A DNA stretch of 64,000 bases from Nostoc sp. NIES-3756 (GTDB taxonomy: Bacteria; Cyanobacteriota; Cyanobacteriia; Cyanobacteriales; Nostocaceae), in assembly GCF_001548375.1 (NCBI RefSeq), contig NZ_AP017295.1, positions 1,770,501 through 1,834,500 on the forward strand, in the 5' to 3' direction. Position numbers and translations under genes: made by a program. A model generated the notes under the pieces. That model was not told the DNA's origin and ran no database searches. It saw only the letters and a list, made by a program, of their open reading frames with translations. Positions within the stretch are counted from its first letter, which is position 1. Every line of letters starts with the position of its first letter. This document shows, piece by piece, positions 9,441 to 17,981 of the stretch.

Positions 9441-9811
9441 AGCAATATATGTAGCATCGAATTTAATATTTTTCAGTTTTTAAGAAACATATTTGATTTC
9501 CATCAAATCCTGAACTAGTTATGGTGACTATTCAGGTTTTTTCATTGTTAATAAAATACTAGATTACACCTTTGTCAATTAACTTAGGAGATAAATCCTA
9601 ACTTTGCTATATATAATACGAAGAAAAGTTGGGATAAAATCTTCTCACTAAACCCAGTTTTCTAAAAACAAATTATTCATAATATTCTTTTTCTTCTTCT
9701 AGAGAACATTAGTCAGTTTTCTACAACTTTTCTAGGTCTTGTTCTCAGTAAAGAATCTAAACAGGGGCAAGAGTAAAAATTTCTTACCCCCTATTTATTC
9801 CCTAATCCCTA
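9441..9811. other. Convergent intergenic region, no gene seen
   Basis: This 371-base AT-rich gap lies between the plus-strand DUF2973 gene and the minus-strand nitroreductase gene. Short T-runs occur, but I find no clear hairpin terminator, repeat or ORF. Confidence 0.4.
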
Positions 9812-10477
9812 TTATCCAATGTAAGGATTATCAATTCTGTCTACAAAGACATTGCTAGATAGTGGCAAACGACCAGGGTTTAAGCGGGGTTCGGCTGCAT
9901 AACCGACAGGGACTACAACTGCGATCGCTAAATCAGAATTATCTGCCGCGCCAATCACTTCTTTAACTTTGTCTTCAACCCAACCGTTCATGAAGCAGGT
10001 AGACAAGCCCAAGCTTTCTGCCGCTAATACTAAATGAGTCGCGGCAATGATAGCATCTTTAATTGCGTACTCCCGACGCTTATCTCCTAAACCTGCTTGA
10101 AATTGGGGTATTGAGTTTTTAAAATAATTGATTGTACCTTCGTTCCAAGCTCCAGTTGCTAAAGCTGTTTCAAAAATTGGGGTTAAATCTCCTTCCCCAA
10201 CACTAGGATCAGCTGCAAAGACAAAAGTAACTGGTGCTTCAATAATTTGTTTTTGGTTCCAAGCGGCGGCGGCGAGGGCTGCTTTTTTCGCTTCATCTTG
10301 AATAAGAATAATTCGCCAATCTTGAATATTAAAGCTACTGGGTGCGGCTACTGTTAACTCTACTAGTTGCTTGAGTAATTCTGGTGCGATCGCATCTTTC
10401 TTAAAGGTTTTGATCGAGCGGCGTTGAATTATAGCGCTTGGTACATCTAAAGCTTGAGTTTGGGTGATGCTACTCAT
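9812..10477 (-). CDS. Nitroreductase family protein
   Basis: The 221 aa protein has the FMN-binding nitroreductase signature near the N-terminus (IIQRRSIKTF, residues 17-26), followed by TVAAPSSFNIQDWRIILI and a C-terminal GWVEDKVKEVIG...AIAVVVPVGY block. Such enzymes reduce nitroaromatics, quinones or flavins with NAD(P)H; the substrate here cannot be read from sequence. It is the last gene of a minus-strand run thioredoxin, OYE, nitroreductase, with spacings of 32 and 77 bases, so an operon is likely. Confidence 0.88.
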   Translation of the reverse strand: MSSITQTQALDVPSAIIQRRSIKTFKKDAIAPELLKQLVELTVAAPSSFNIQDWRIILIQDEAKKAALAAAAWNQKQIIEAPVTFVFAADPSVGEGDLTPIFETALATGAWNEGTINYFKNSIPQFQAGLGDKRREYAIKDAIIAATHLVLAAESLGLSTCFMNGWVEDKVKEVIGAADNSDLAIAVVVPVGYAAEPRLNPGRLPLSSNVFVDRIDNPYIG

Positions 10478-10554
10478 GAGATTCTCCCATATGATTGAGT
10501 TGTGGGAATTTAGGTGTAAAAGTTTGCCTGCCAGTAGATTACAAGAATTGGTAA

Positions 10555-11652
10555 TTATTTACTAGCAAGTTCTAAAAATGGATAATCTGTATAACCTTTT
10601 TCCCCACCGCCATAAAAGGTTGAGGGATCTGGCTGATTTAGTGGTGCATTTAGTGCCAAGCGTTCAGGCAAATCAGGGTTGGAGATAAACAAAGTACCAA
10701 AAGCAATTAAATCGGCTGCGTTATTTGCTAGTACACTATCAGCCTTTTCACGGGTATAACCACCATTAACGATGAGTGTCCCTGTAAAGCGTTCTCGCAG
10801 ATAACTAGTTGGTACAATTGTCGCGCCGTGTCTAATGTCTGCCTCTAGAGCCTCGAAAATATGTAAGTATGCCAAGTTGAAACGGTTCAAAGCTTGAGCC
10901 GCGTAACCAAATGTTTCTAAGGGATTTGAATCACTAATATCGTTAAATGTGCCACTAGGTGAGAGTCGGACACCCACCCGTTGAGAATCCCACACACTCG
11001 TCACCGCTTCAGTGATTTCTAACAACAACCGGGCGCGATTTTCTACTGAACCGCCATACTTGTCTGTACGTTGATTTGTACTATCCCTAAGAAACTGGTC
11101 AATTAAATAACCATTAGCACTATGAATCTCTACCCCATCAAACCCAGCCTCTAAGGCGTTTGCCGCTCCTTGGCGAAATTGTTCTACAATGTCTGGAATT
11201 TCTGATGTTTCCAAAGCACGAGGAATAACATAGGGTTTCTTTCCCTCGTAAGTAAACACTTCACCTTTAGGCGCAATAGCAGAAGGTGCTATAGGTAATA
11301 CCCCATCTGGTTGTAAATCAGGGTGAGAAATTCTGCCGACATGCCACAATTGCAGAAAAATTCTTCCACCTTGTTGATGTACAGCCTCAGTTACTAGTTT
11401 CCAACCTGCAACTTGTTCCGGGGAATGAATCCCTGGTGTATGCGGATAACCTTGTCCTTGGGGTGTAACTTGTGTGGCTTCAGCAATAATTAATCCAGCT
11501 GAGGCACGTTGAGCATAATAAATTGCATTCAATTGATGTGGTACATTTCCTCCGCCAGCTCTTTGTCTAGTTAAGGGAGCCATGACGATACGGTTGGCTA
11601 ATTCTAATTCTCCCAATTGGTAAGGAGAAAATAAGTTGATATTTGTAGACAT
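10555..11652 (-). CDS. Old Yellow Enzyme-type alkene reductase
   Basis: The 365 aa protein is a TIM-barrel flavoenzyme of the OYE/NemA class that reduces activated C=C bonds with NAD(P)H. Seen motifs: NRIVMAPLTRQRA (20-32), LQLWHVGRISHPD, the substrate-binding HSANGYLIDQFL (His and Asn) followed by DSTNQRTDKYGGS, and the C-terminal FGTLFISNPDLPERL. Length is normal for the family. It is 32 bases downstream of the thioredoxin gene. The cluster suggests detoxification of electrophiles or redox-stress repair, which is inference. Confidence 0.92.
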   Translation of the reverse strand: MSTNINLFSPYQLGELELANRIVMAPLTRQRAGGGNVPHQLNAIYYAQRASAGLIIAEATQVTPQGQGYPHTPGIHSPEQVAGWKLVTEAVHQQGGRIFLQLWHVGRISHPDLQPDGVLPIAPSAIAPKGEVFTYEGKKPYVIPRALETSEIPDIVEQFRQGAANALEAGFDGVEIHSANGYLIDQFLRDSTNQRTDKYGGSVENRARLLLEITEAVTSVWDSQRVGVRLSPSGTFNDISDSNPLETFGYAAQALNRFNLAYLHIFEALEADIRHGATIVPTSYLRERFTGTLIVNGGYTREKADSVLANNAADLIAFGTLFISNPDLPERLALNAPLNQPDPSTFYGGGEKGYTDYPFLELASK

Positions 11653-11684
11653 AGAACTAACAACTGTTGACTGTTTACTAATGA

Positions 11685-12017
11685 CTATTGTTCTTGAATA
11701 TGCTGTGCTAAAGTCTTATTCAATGTAATTTTAGAAACAGCCCCGACGACTGTATCAACTTGCCTTCCTCCCTTAAAAACCATTAATGTAGGAATGCTAC
11801 GGATGCCATAATGGCTGGCAACTGTGGGATTTTGATCTGTATTCAACTTCACCACTTTGACTTGTCCATTGTATTCGCTAGCAACTTCATCCACCACTGG
11901 CGCTACCATCCGACAAGGGCCGCACCACGGGGCCCAAAAGTCCACTAAAACTGGAACGGTACTGTCCAACACTTCTTGTTTGAATGTCGCTTCTGTGACA
12001 TTTGTAACGGATGACAT
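11685..12017 (-). CDS. trxA: Thioredoxin
   Basis: The 110 aa product has the active site WCGPC (residues 31-35) in [11 protein letters not shown] and the cis-proline loop [12 protein letters not shown], so it is a canonical disulfide reductase of the cytosol. It heads the run with the OYE and nitroreductase genes and is divergent, by 76 bases, from an ArsR-type regulator. That arrangement suggests that all three enzymes are controlled by the regulator. Cyanobacteria have several thioredoxins, so the symbol indicates the family only. Confidence 0.92.
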   Translation of the reverse strand: MSSVTNVTEATFKQEVLDSTVPVLVDFWAPWCGPCRMVAPVVDEVASEYNGQVKVVKLNTDQNPTVASHYGIRSIPTLMVFKGGRQVDTVVGAVSKITLNKTLAQHIQEQ

Positions 12018-12040
12018 GGTTCTTAACTCTAATTCGTTTG

Positions 12041-12055
12041 TTCGAGATTATCGAA
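12041..12055. promoter_or_regulatory. Candidate ArsR-type operator
   Basis: TTCGA-GATTA-TCGAA is a perfect 5-5-5 inverted repeat between the divergent thioredoxin and ArsR genes. The place and form suit a dimeric repressor site; binding is not shown. Confidence 0.35.
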
Positions 12056-12093
12056 TAACTAAAATATAAGTCATTTTAAGACATAATGCAAGT

Positions 12094-12432
12094 ATGAGAT
12101 TTTTATATCATCCAGACCGAAAAGACATTTTGTTACCAGGAGTGCTGTACGCCTTAGGTGATCCAGTACGGCTGGAGATTGTGCGCCTGTTGGCAACTAA
12201 GGGGGAGCAATGTTGTGCTGACTTTGATTTTGCGATCGCCAAATCCACCATGTCTAACCACTTCAAGATTTTACGAGAGTCTGGTGTAGTGATGACTCGT
12301 AAAGAAGGAACACAGCACATTAATAGATTGCGGTGTGAAGACTTAGAAGTGCTGTTTCCAGGGTTACTAGAGGCGGTACTGCGATCGGCTCAACCGTTGT
12401 TGACTTGTCAACAGTCAATAGTTGTTAAATAG
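12094..12432 (+). CDS. ArsR-family winged-helix repressor
   Basis: The 112 aa protein has an ArsR/SmtB-type winged helix: ALGDPVRLEIVRLLATKGEQCC, the recognition helix KSTMSNHFKILRESGVV, and the wing MTRKEGTQHINRL. Two adjacent cysteines (around residues 42-43) lie near the start of helix 3, where some members sense metal or thiol oxidation. There is no classic metal site of the SmtB type (ELCVCDL) in view. It is divergent from the thioredoxin-OYE-nitroreductase run and probably represses it and itself. Confidence 0.85.
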   Translation: MRFLYHPDRKDILLPGVLYALGDPVRLEIVRLLATKGEQCCADFDFAIAKSTMSNHFKILRESGVVMTRKEGTQHINRLRCEDLEVLFPGLLEAVLRSAQPLLTCQQSIVVK

Positions 12433-12630
12433 TAATTCAATAAATTTTGGCAACATACTCATGATCTGTAGAGACATACAAATGTATGCCTCTATATATA
12501 GAGTGCATTCTTTTTGTAAATTATTTTCATTTAAAATGAGATAATTTTAGATAGAAAAATTTGTAAATATTGATATCTTTCTCTATACCAACTAATTTGA
12601 AATATTTCGTTACTGGATATGGAAGTACTC

Positions 12631-12846
12631 ATAAGTAGGTAGACATAATTAAATGTAAATGAGTTGTTGTTTGTAGTGTACCCCTACGGGTAAGCAAGCT
12701 ACGCGCAGCGTCTGTCTACGAGACGATACGCGTTCGCGTAAGCGTCTCGTAGAGAACGAAGAGAGCGATTTATCTCTCTGTTGCTGGGTTTTAAAGGACT
12801 AAAGTCCTTACTACAAACTTATATTATATGAAGTCTATCTACTTAT
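12631..12846. mobile_element. MITE-like element, copy A (with nested insertion)
   Basis: The ends are imperfect inverted repeats: ATAAGTAGGTAGACAT on the left and the complement of ATAAGTAGATAGACTT on the right (14 of 16 match). The interior matches the 134-base element at 61645-61778 except for 85 extra bases at 12679-12763. The shared core has the palindrome AAGGACTAAAGTCCTT. It encodes no protein, so movement would need a transposase in trans. Confidence 0.7.
12679..12763. repeat. Nested repeat inside MITE copy A
   Basis: The 85-base block is absent from the related element at 61645. It contains a perfect 11-base inverted repeat TCTACGAGACG / CGTCTCGTAGA (12715-12725 and 12743-12753), with further short palindromes around CGCGTTCGCG. 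Confidence 0.65.
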
Positions 12847-12888
12847 ATAAAATGAATTAGAGCTTAAAAATTAGTATTTATAAGATAA

Positions 12889-13053
12889 TTAATTATTAGT
12901 ACCTGATATTAAGACTCTTAATAAATTTGTCACTAAGAAGAACAAACTGGTGAATAATAACATAAGCATTAAACCAGCAAGAGCAGCAAAAGGTGAGAAG
13001 ATAAAAAACACCAAAAAGGCGAAGACCAAAATAGTGATTAATTGTTGATTCAT
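12889..13053 (-). CDS. Small hydrophobic protein (54 aa)
   Basis: A 54-codon ORF reads MNQQLITILVFAFLVFFIFS and continues with FAALAGLMLMLLFTSLFFLV, giving two membrane segments and a short polar C-terminus (RVLISGTNN). AGGA lies seven bases before the ATG, a good ribosome site. I recognise no family. It is alone on its strand next to the MITE. The hydrophobic pattern, the ribosome site and the absence of a competing gene support it as real. Confidence 0.6.
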   Translation of the reverse strand: MNQQLITILVFAFLVFFIFSPFAALAGLMLMLLFTSLFFLVTNLLRVLISGTNN

Positions 13054-13307
13054 GATTTTATCCTACAATTGTCTCTAGTGTTAGGTTAAACCACTAGGCG
13101 ATCGCCTGACCTGTATCTCTGGAACGAGAGACTAGGAATTAGGTAATAAGGAGTGAAGGAACACAAGAGCAGGAGAACATGGCAGAACTCATAACTAATG
13201 ACTATATGCCACACTAGTATTGCCTAAAAATTGTGGTTAAATTGGACATCAAGTTATGATGCAAGCTGTTTACCCTATTAATAGAGGCTTGCACGGGGGA
13301 TAGAAAA

Positions 13308-13580
13308 ATGAGGGTTTGGCTTGTTTGTTTTTTGGTTTTGTTTGCCTTAGCAGAATTATTTGATTGGTTAAAAGCGTTTTCTCTGCCATTACCTATTTAT
13401 ATATTGGGTGGAGCTTTCCTGGCTGTAGCTTCCAACTATGGCAAGATGATTGGCTACTACTTCACCGATACAAGTATCAACGCATCACTTGAAGAACCCC
13501 AGTTAGATTTACCCTCGCCATCCTCTAGTTCAATTCCCTTGACGGCTGCGAGTACGGTTGAAGAGGGTGATCAGGTATAG
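13308..13580 (+). CDS. Small membrane protein, unknown function
   Basis: The 90 aa product has two N-terminal membrane segments (VWLVCFLVLFALAELFDWL and LPIYILGGAFLAVASNYG) and a polar, Ser/Pro-rich tail (residues 60-90). GGGGGA lies shortly before the ATG. I cannot assign a family. The next gene, a CHASE2 kinase, starts 131 bases later on the same strand after a G-rich repeat spacer, so co-transcription is possible but not shown. Confidence 0.6.
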   Translation: MRVWLVCFLVLFALAELFDWLKAFSLPLPIYILGGAFLAVASNYGKMIGYYFTDTSINASLEEPQLDLPSPSSSSIPLTAASTVEEGDQV

Positions 13581-13711
13581 GGAGTAGGGGAGATGAGGAA
13601 GCAGGGGAGCAGGGGAGCAGAGGAGAAAAAACAACTGTCAACTGCTTTTGCCTCCAGCATAGCCGCCTTTTGACTATGGACTGTGGACTAATGACTAATG
13701 ACTAATAACCA

Positions 13712-15928
13712 ATGACTAAAGCCACGTTCATCAAGGACAAGAGTTATCATGACACTGGTGTTAATAAGAACTGGTGGCAGATAATTTTGGCTACTAGCTT
13801 GGGTGTTACGGCTTTGGTGTGGGGGGTGAGAGAACTCAAGTGGTTGCAGTCTTGGGAATTAAAAGCCTATGACCAAATTTTGCGATCGCGTCCAGTAGAA
13901 TCCCCCGATTCTCGCATTTTGCTAGTCACGATTACTGAAGAGGATTTAGCAAAGCAAGGTGGGGATTTATCAGATAATACCATCAATCAACTTTTAATTA
14001 AATTAAAATCTAATCAAGCGCGTGTCATTGCTCTCAATATTTATCGACCAGAACAGAAAAAATTAGCATCGGGAATAGGTAATACAAATAATATTATTGC
14101 TGCTTGCTTATCCAGTAGTATGGGTAGGTCAGAAATACCTCCACCGCCAAATTTCCCTAAAGAAAACATTGGTTATAACGATTTAGTTTCTGATATTGAA
14201 GAAGACCAAATTGTCCGCCGTGGTTTACTATTTTCTGAAACCAACGATAGTAAATGTAATACGCAATTTTCCTTCGCGGCTTTAGCAGCTATTTTCTACT
14301 TAGAACAAATGGGTATTCACCCAGATTTTGCTAAAGATAAGTTTTATCTTGGTAAGAAATTATTTCCCATCCTGTCACCCGATGCTGGTAGCTATCAAGG
14401 TGTGGATGCAATGGGTTATCAAATATTACTCAATTACCGCCATCCCGATCATTTAGCTAAAACAGTTACTCTCACGGAAGTCTTGAACAATCAAGTTGAC
14501 CCAAACTTGATTAAAAACCGCTTGGTAATGATTGGTACAACTGCTTCTAGCATTCATCCTGGTTTATACACGCCCTACAGCGCAGCACCAGGACAACCAA
14601 CGAGAACACCTTCAATTTTTATCCACGCACAGATAGCTAGTCAGCTACTCAGCACAGTGTTAGATGGACGACCTCTAATTTGGTACTGGCCTGACTGGGC
14701 TGAATTAGTTTGGCTTTGGGTTTGGTCATTAGTAGGCGGTGTTCTGGGATGGAGAATACGACATCCTTTGTTATTCATCGTAGTTGGAGGTACGGTCTTA
14801 GCTGGTTTAGTGATAATTTGTGCTGGTTTGCTCCTGCAAGCTGGATGGATACCTTTGATTCCCCCAGCTTTAAGTTTAGTCATTAGTGGTGCAGGGGTAA
14901 TGACTTACACCACTTACCGCACTCAGCAGCAAACTAAGCTGATCATGTTGCAAGTCGAGAGACAACAAGAGGTAATTGAACAGTTAAGCATCCTCTTGAA
15001 GGAAACTACAACCACAGCAAATACTACAGCAGTTTATGACCAACATTCTCATCATAATGCTATTACTACGACTGAAAAACAGACTGGTGATTTGTTATTA
15101 GGTGGTCGTTATTGTATTTCCAGTGTGTTGGGTGCTGGTGGATTTGGTCGTACTTATTTAGCACAGGATACTCAACGACCTGGAAATCCTACTTGTGTGG
15201 TGAAGAAATTAATGCCTGCACGCAGAGATACAAGGTTTTTGCAAGTGGCGCGGCGTTTATTTACTACTGAAGCAGAAATTTTAGAGTCTTTGGGTAAACA
15301 TCCGCAAATTCCGGCACTGCTTGCTTATTTTGAGGTCGAGGAAGAATTTTATTTAATCCAAGAATACATTGCTGGTCATACTTTGAGTGAAGAGTTACCG
15401 CCTGTAACAGGTTTACAGAGTGAAGCTTTTGTTGTGGAAATGCTCAAAGGTGTTTTAGAAGTTTTAGCATTTGTCCACGAAAATCGAGTAATTCATCGGG
15501 ATGTCAAACCCACTAATATTATTAGGTCAGCTGGGGATAATCGATTGGTATTAATTGATTTTGGTGCAGTGAAAATGATGCAGCCGCCAACGGATGAAAG
15601 AACAGAATTAGCGACAGTAGCCATTGGGACGCGAGGTTATGCACCACCAGAACAATTCGTAGGACATCCCCGCTTGGCTAGTGATATTTATGCTGTGGGG
15701 ATGATGGGGATTCAAGCACTCACAGGTATATTACCGCAAGAACTACCACCAGACCCGGAAACGGGGAATGTGATGTGGCGCAATAATGCCACAGTCAGCG
15801 AAGAATTGGCACTCATTTTAGATAAGATGGTGCGTTACCATTTTAGCGATCGCTATCAATCGGCTGCTGCTGTCCTACAAGATTTACATCGCATCTCTAA
15901 GTTGATACAGACATCAACGATTTCCTAA
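13712..15928 (+). CDS. CHASE2-domain serine/threonine protein kinase
   Basis: The 738 aa product is a membrane-bound sensor kinase. After one membrane helix (about 22-40) comes an extracytoplasmic CHASE2 domain (about 45-315, starting YDQILRSRP and SRILLVTITEEDL). Three membrane helices (about 325-400) and a short coiled linker follow, then a Hanks-type kinase domain (about 464-730). Kinase motifs are complete: LGAGGFGRTYLAQD, the VVKKL lysine, HRDVKPTN (catalytic Asp597), DFGAVK (Asp616) and RGYAPPEQ. Ligand and targets are unknown. This architecture is frequent in filamentous cyanobacteria. Confidence 0.9.
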   Translation: MTKATFIKDKSYHDTGVNKNWWQIILATSLGVTALVWGVRELKWLQSWELKAYDQILRSRPVESPDSRILLVTITEEDLAKQGGDLSDNTINQLLIKLKSNQARVIALNIYRPEQKKLASGIGNTNNIIAACLSSSMGRSEIPPPPNFPKENIGYNDLVSDIEEDQIVRRGLLFSETNDSKCNTQFSFAALAAIFYLEQMGIHPDFAKDKFYLGKKLFPILSPDAGSYQGVDAMGYQILLNYRHPDHLAKTVTLTEVLNNQVDPNLIKNRLVMIGTTASSIHPGLYTPYSAAPGQPTRTPSIFIHAQIASQLLSTVLDGRPLIWYWPDWAELVWLWVWSLVGGVLGWRIRHPLLFIVVGGTVLAGLVIICAGLLLQAGWIPLIPPALSLVISGAGVMTYTTYRTQQQTKLIMLQVERQQEVIEQLSILLKETTTTANTTAVYDQHSHHNAITTTEKQTGDLLLGGRYCISSVLGAGGFGRTYLAQDTQRPGNPTCVVKKLMPARRDTRFLQVARRLFTTEAEILESLGKHPQIPALLAYFEVEEEFYLIQEYIAGHTLSEELPPVTGLQSEAFVVEMLKGVLEVLAFVHENRVIHRDVKPTNIIRSAGDNRLVLIDFGAVKMMQPPTDERTELATVAIGTRGYAPPEQFVGHPRLASDIYAVGMMGIQALTGILPQELPPDPETGNVMWRNNATVSEELALILDKMVRYHFSDRYQSAAAVLQDLHRISKLIQTSTIS

Positions 15929-15967
15929 AGTGTAGACTAGTCTAGGCAACATCAATTTGCATTTGGC

Positions 15968-16993
15968 ATGAATCAGGGACAAGAAACAGCAATCGCAGGT
16001 ATCTATGAAGTCTGTATTGGCGTTCCCGACCCCATTTTTGCGATTCAATATTGGGAGCAATTTGGCTACCGTATCGGTCAAGTAGGCGAATTACCCCAAG
16101 CCGCAGCATATCAATTGTATGGGGTGAACTCAGCTTTGCGATCGATTCGTCTTTATCACCAAAATGCAGATCATGGTTTAATACGGTTGATGGTTTGGCA
16201 AAATCCCATAAATCCAGGTTTGGAGTTAGCATCAATGAAAGTTAAAGGTAATCGCTGGGCGACTACCTTAACTGCTGATATATTCACTATTCTCAATCAC
16301 GCCGAAGATGCCAAAGCGTCAGGCTGGGCGGTGAGATATAGTTATCCTTATTGGGAAGTAATCTACAACAAAGAGAGAAAAAGCCGTCCTTTTGTCGATC
16401 AAGCTGTGGGAGTGCGGGAGATGCTACTCCTGCAACCCTTGACTAGACAGGTATTATTTCAAAGGTTTGGCTATACCTTACCCTATTACGGAGAGATTAA
16501 CCAAGCTAGTGCTTTTAAGACTAGCCAGTTTACTCATATCGGCATGATTTTACAAGACGACAGTAAGCAAAGCCTGAAATTCTATGAAGAAGTTTTGGGT
16601 TTGTTGCGTGTGCGCGATGATGTGGAGACTAGCTACGAATCTTCACCAGCCGGACGAGATTTATTTGACCTTAAACCAGGGGAAAAGTTTATCGTTACTG
16701 CTTTTGATGACCCGCGTTCATCCAAATCTGACTTTATGGCTGCACGTAGTGGCAGACTTTATATTATCCGCTTTCCTGAAGCCATACAGTTAGAGTCGCG
16801 TTTTGAACTTGCCCAGCCGGGTAGTTTAGGAATGTCGCTTTATACCTACCGCGTGCGGGGATTGGAAACATATTGCGATCGCATTAAATCTAGTTCAGCA
16901 CAAAAGTTTACCAGCATTGTGGAAAATGAGTTTCGAGAGAAAAGTTTCTCTTTTGTAGCACCGGATGGGTATTTCTGGAATTTAGTAGAATAA
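15968..16993 (+). CDS. VOC (glyoxalase/dioxygenase fold) family protein
   Basis: The 341 aa product has two halves that each look like a vicinal-oxygen-chelate module: GIYEVCIGVPDPIFAIQYWE (residues 11-30) and FTHIGMILQDDSKQSLKFYE (from about 187). The C-terminal phrase FVAPDGYFWNLVE is typical of the fold. The usual metal ligands are only partly recognisable (His at FTHIG, Glu at the end), so metal-dependent activity is uncertain. It follows the kinase by 39 bases and is closed by a terminator at 17039. Confidence 0.7.
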   Translation: MNQGQETAIAGIYEVCIGVPDPIFAIQYWEQFGYRIGQVGELPQAAAYQLYGVNSALRSIRLYHQNADHGLIRLMVWQNPINPGLELASMKVKGNRWATTLTADIFTILNHAEDAKASGWAVRYSYPYWEVIYNKERKSRPFVDQAVGVREMLLLQPLTRQVLFQRFGYTLPYYGEINQASAFKTSQFTHIGMILQDDSKQSLKFYEEVLGLLRVRDDVETSYESSPAGRDLFDLKPGEKFIVTAFDDPRSSKSDFMAARSGRLYIIRFPEAIQLESRFELAQPGSLGMSLYTYRVRGLETYCDRIKSSSAQKFTSIVENEFREKSFSFVAPDGYFWNLVE

Positions 16994-17038
16994 AGATTTA
17001 CTTCTATGTATAATTACTGATTTAATATAAAGGAAAAG

Positions 17039-17077
17039 TGTGGAAAAGCTATTATAATGTGGCTTTTCCACATCTTT
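17039..17077 (+). terminator. Terminator after VOC gene
   Basis: Perfect 11-base arms TGTGGAAAAGC (17039-17049) and GCTTTTCCACA (17062-17072) are followed by TCTTT. Confidence 0.6.
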
Positions 17078-17157
17078 AGATTGAAATAAGTCAATAAAAA
17101 TTTTTAGTAAAAAATTTGTCGTCCTAGTACACAAATTACTGTTGAACGTGCCACGCT

Positions 17158-17883
17158 ATGGCTAGCAACCGTTCAAAGAAAAAATTAATGTCTATTCTAC
17201 AAAAATTCTCATTAGTCTTAGCCGGAACAGCTGTTGTTTTCATCAGTGCTAATCCAGCTAGTGCTGTCAGCCTAACAAAAGGTGGTAGTGCGCCTGTTGC
17301 TGGAGAAGGTTCAAAATCTACTATTCCAGGAGCTTTGGTTGTTGACTTTAATTCAGGCACAGCAACAGATCCAAATGGGTTTGTTACTTATTCTGCAACC
17401 AACGGAATTGTCCAAGGTAGTCAATCAGGTGAGTATGCTACACCCTTTGGTGATACTAGTAAATATTTAACGATTTCTCCAGCTGGTGACAATGTTGCAG
17501 GCGGAACTGGTTCTGTAACTCTTACCTTTGCTAAAGCTATTGATTATTTTGGCTTGTACTGGGGGTCAGTAGACACATATAACTTTGTTGATGTTTATAG
17601 TAAAGGTACTTTGCTGAAAACATTTAGTGGCTCAGATGTACCAGGCGCACAAGCTACTGGCAGCTGGACTAGCAACGCAGACAATGTTTTCGTTAACATA
17701 TTAGCTGGTTCAGGCGAAAGTTTTGACAAGATAGTTTTGAGATCCAACGGTCGTGCATTTGAAACCGATAACCACACCTATCGATTAGCTGATGTTCCTG
17801 AACCGACTTCTATGTTAGCATTACTAGCCTTCGGTGCTTTGAGTGCTGGGTCACTTACTAAGCGCAAATCAAAGATGGTGTAA
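17158..17883 (+). CDS. PEP-CTERM sorting-domain protein
   Basis: The 241 aa exported protein has a signal peptide (KFSLVLAGTAVVFISANPASA) and a C-terminal PEP-CTERM signal: VPEPTSMLALLAFGALSAGS, then a basic tail TKRKSKMV. Proteins of this kind are sorted by exosortase and often end up on the cell surface or in exopolysaccharide. The central part (FGLYWGSVDTYNFVDVYSKG) resembles beta-rich PEP-CTERM exoproteins. The ATG at 17158 is taken; the ATG at 17188 is an equally good start for a signal peptide. A terminator at 17936 ends the unit. Confidence 0.85.
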   Translation: MASNRSKKKLMSILQKFSLVLAGTAVVFISANPASAVSLTKGGSAPVAGEGSKSTIPGALVVDFNSGTATDPNGFVTYSATNGIVQGSQSGEYATPFGDTSKYLTISPAGDNVAGGTGSVTLTFAKAIDYFGLYWGSVDTYNFVDVYSKGTLLKTFSGSDVPGAQATGSWTSNADNVFVNILAGSGESFDKIVLRSNGRAFETDNHTYRLADVPEPTSMLALLAFGALSAGSLTKRKSKMV

Positions 17884-17935
17884 AACTACCTGTTTAAAGA
17901 CTATCTAGAAATTACAATATTGTTTTTAAATGTCT

Positions 17936-17965
17936 AACCCAGTATCTTTGCTGGGTTTTGTTTTG
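17936..17965 (+). terminator. Terminator of PEP-CTERM gene
   Basis: Arms AACCCAG (17936-17942) and CTGGGTT (17951-17957) are followed by TTGTTTTG. It overlaps the upstream TTG of the next frame, which argues against that TTG as a start codon. Confidence 0.65.
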
Positions 17966-17981
17966 CTTCCTAGTAGTAGTC

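Larger units (their letters stand above)
12433..12888. other. Repeat-rich intergenic region
   Basis: No gene is seen. Most of the stretch is a MITE-like element (12631-12846) carrying a nested 85-base repeat. Confidence 0.6.

Noticed and set aside
17958..17981. TTG at 17958 as start of the DUF218 protein
   Set aside because: It lies within the terminator of the preceding gene.
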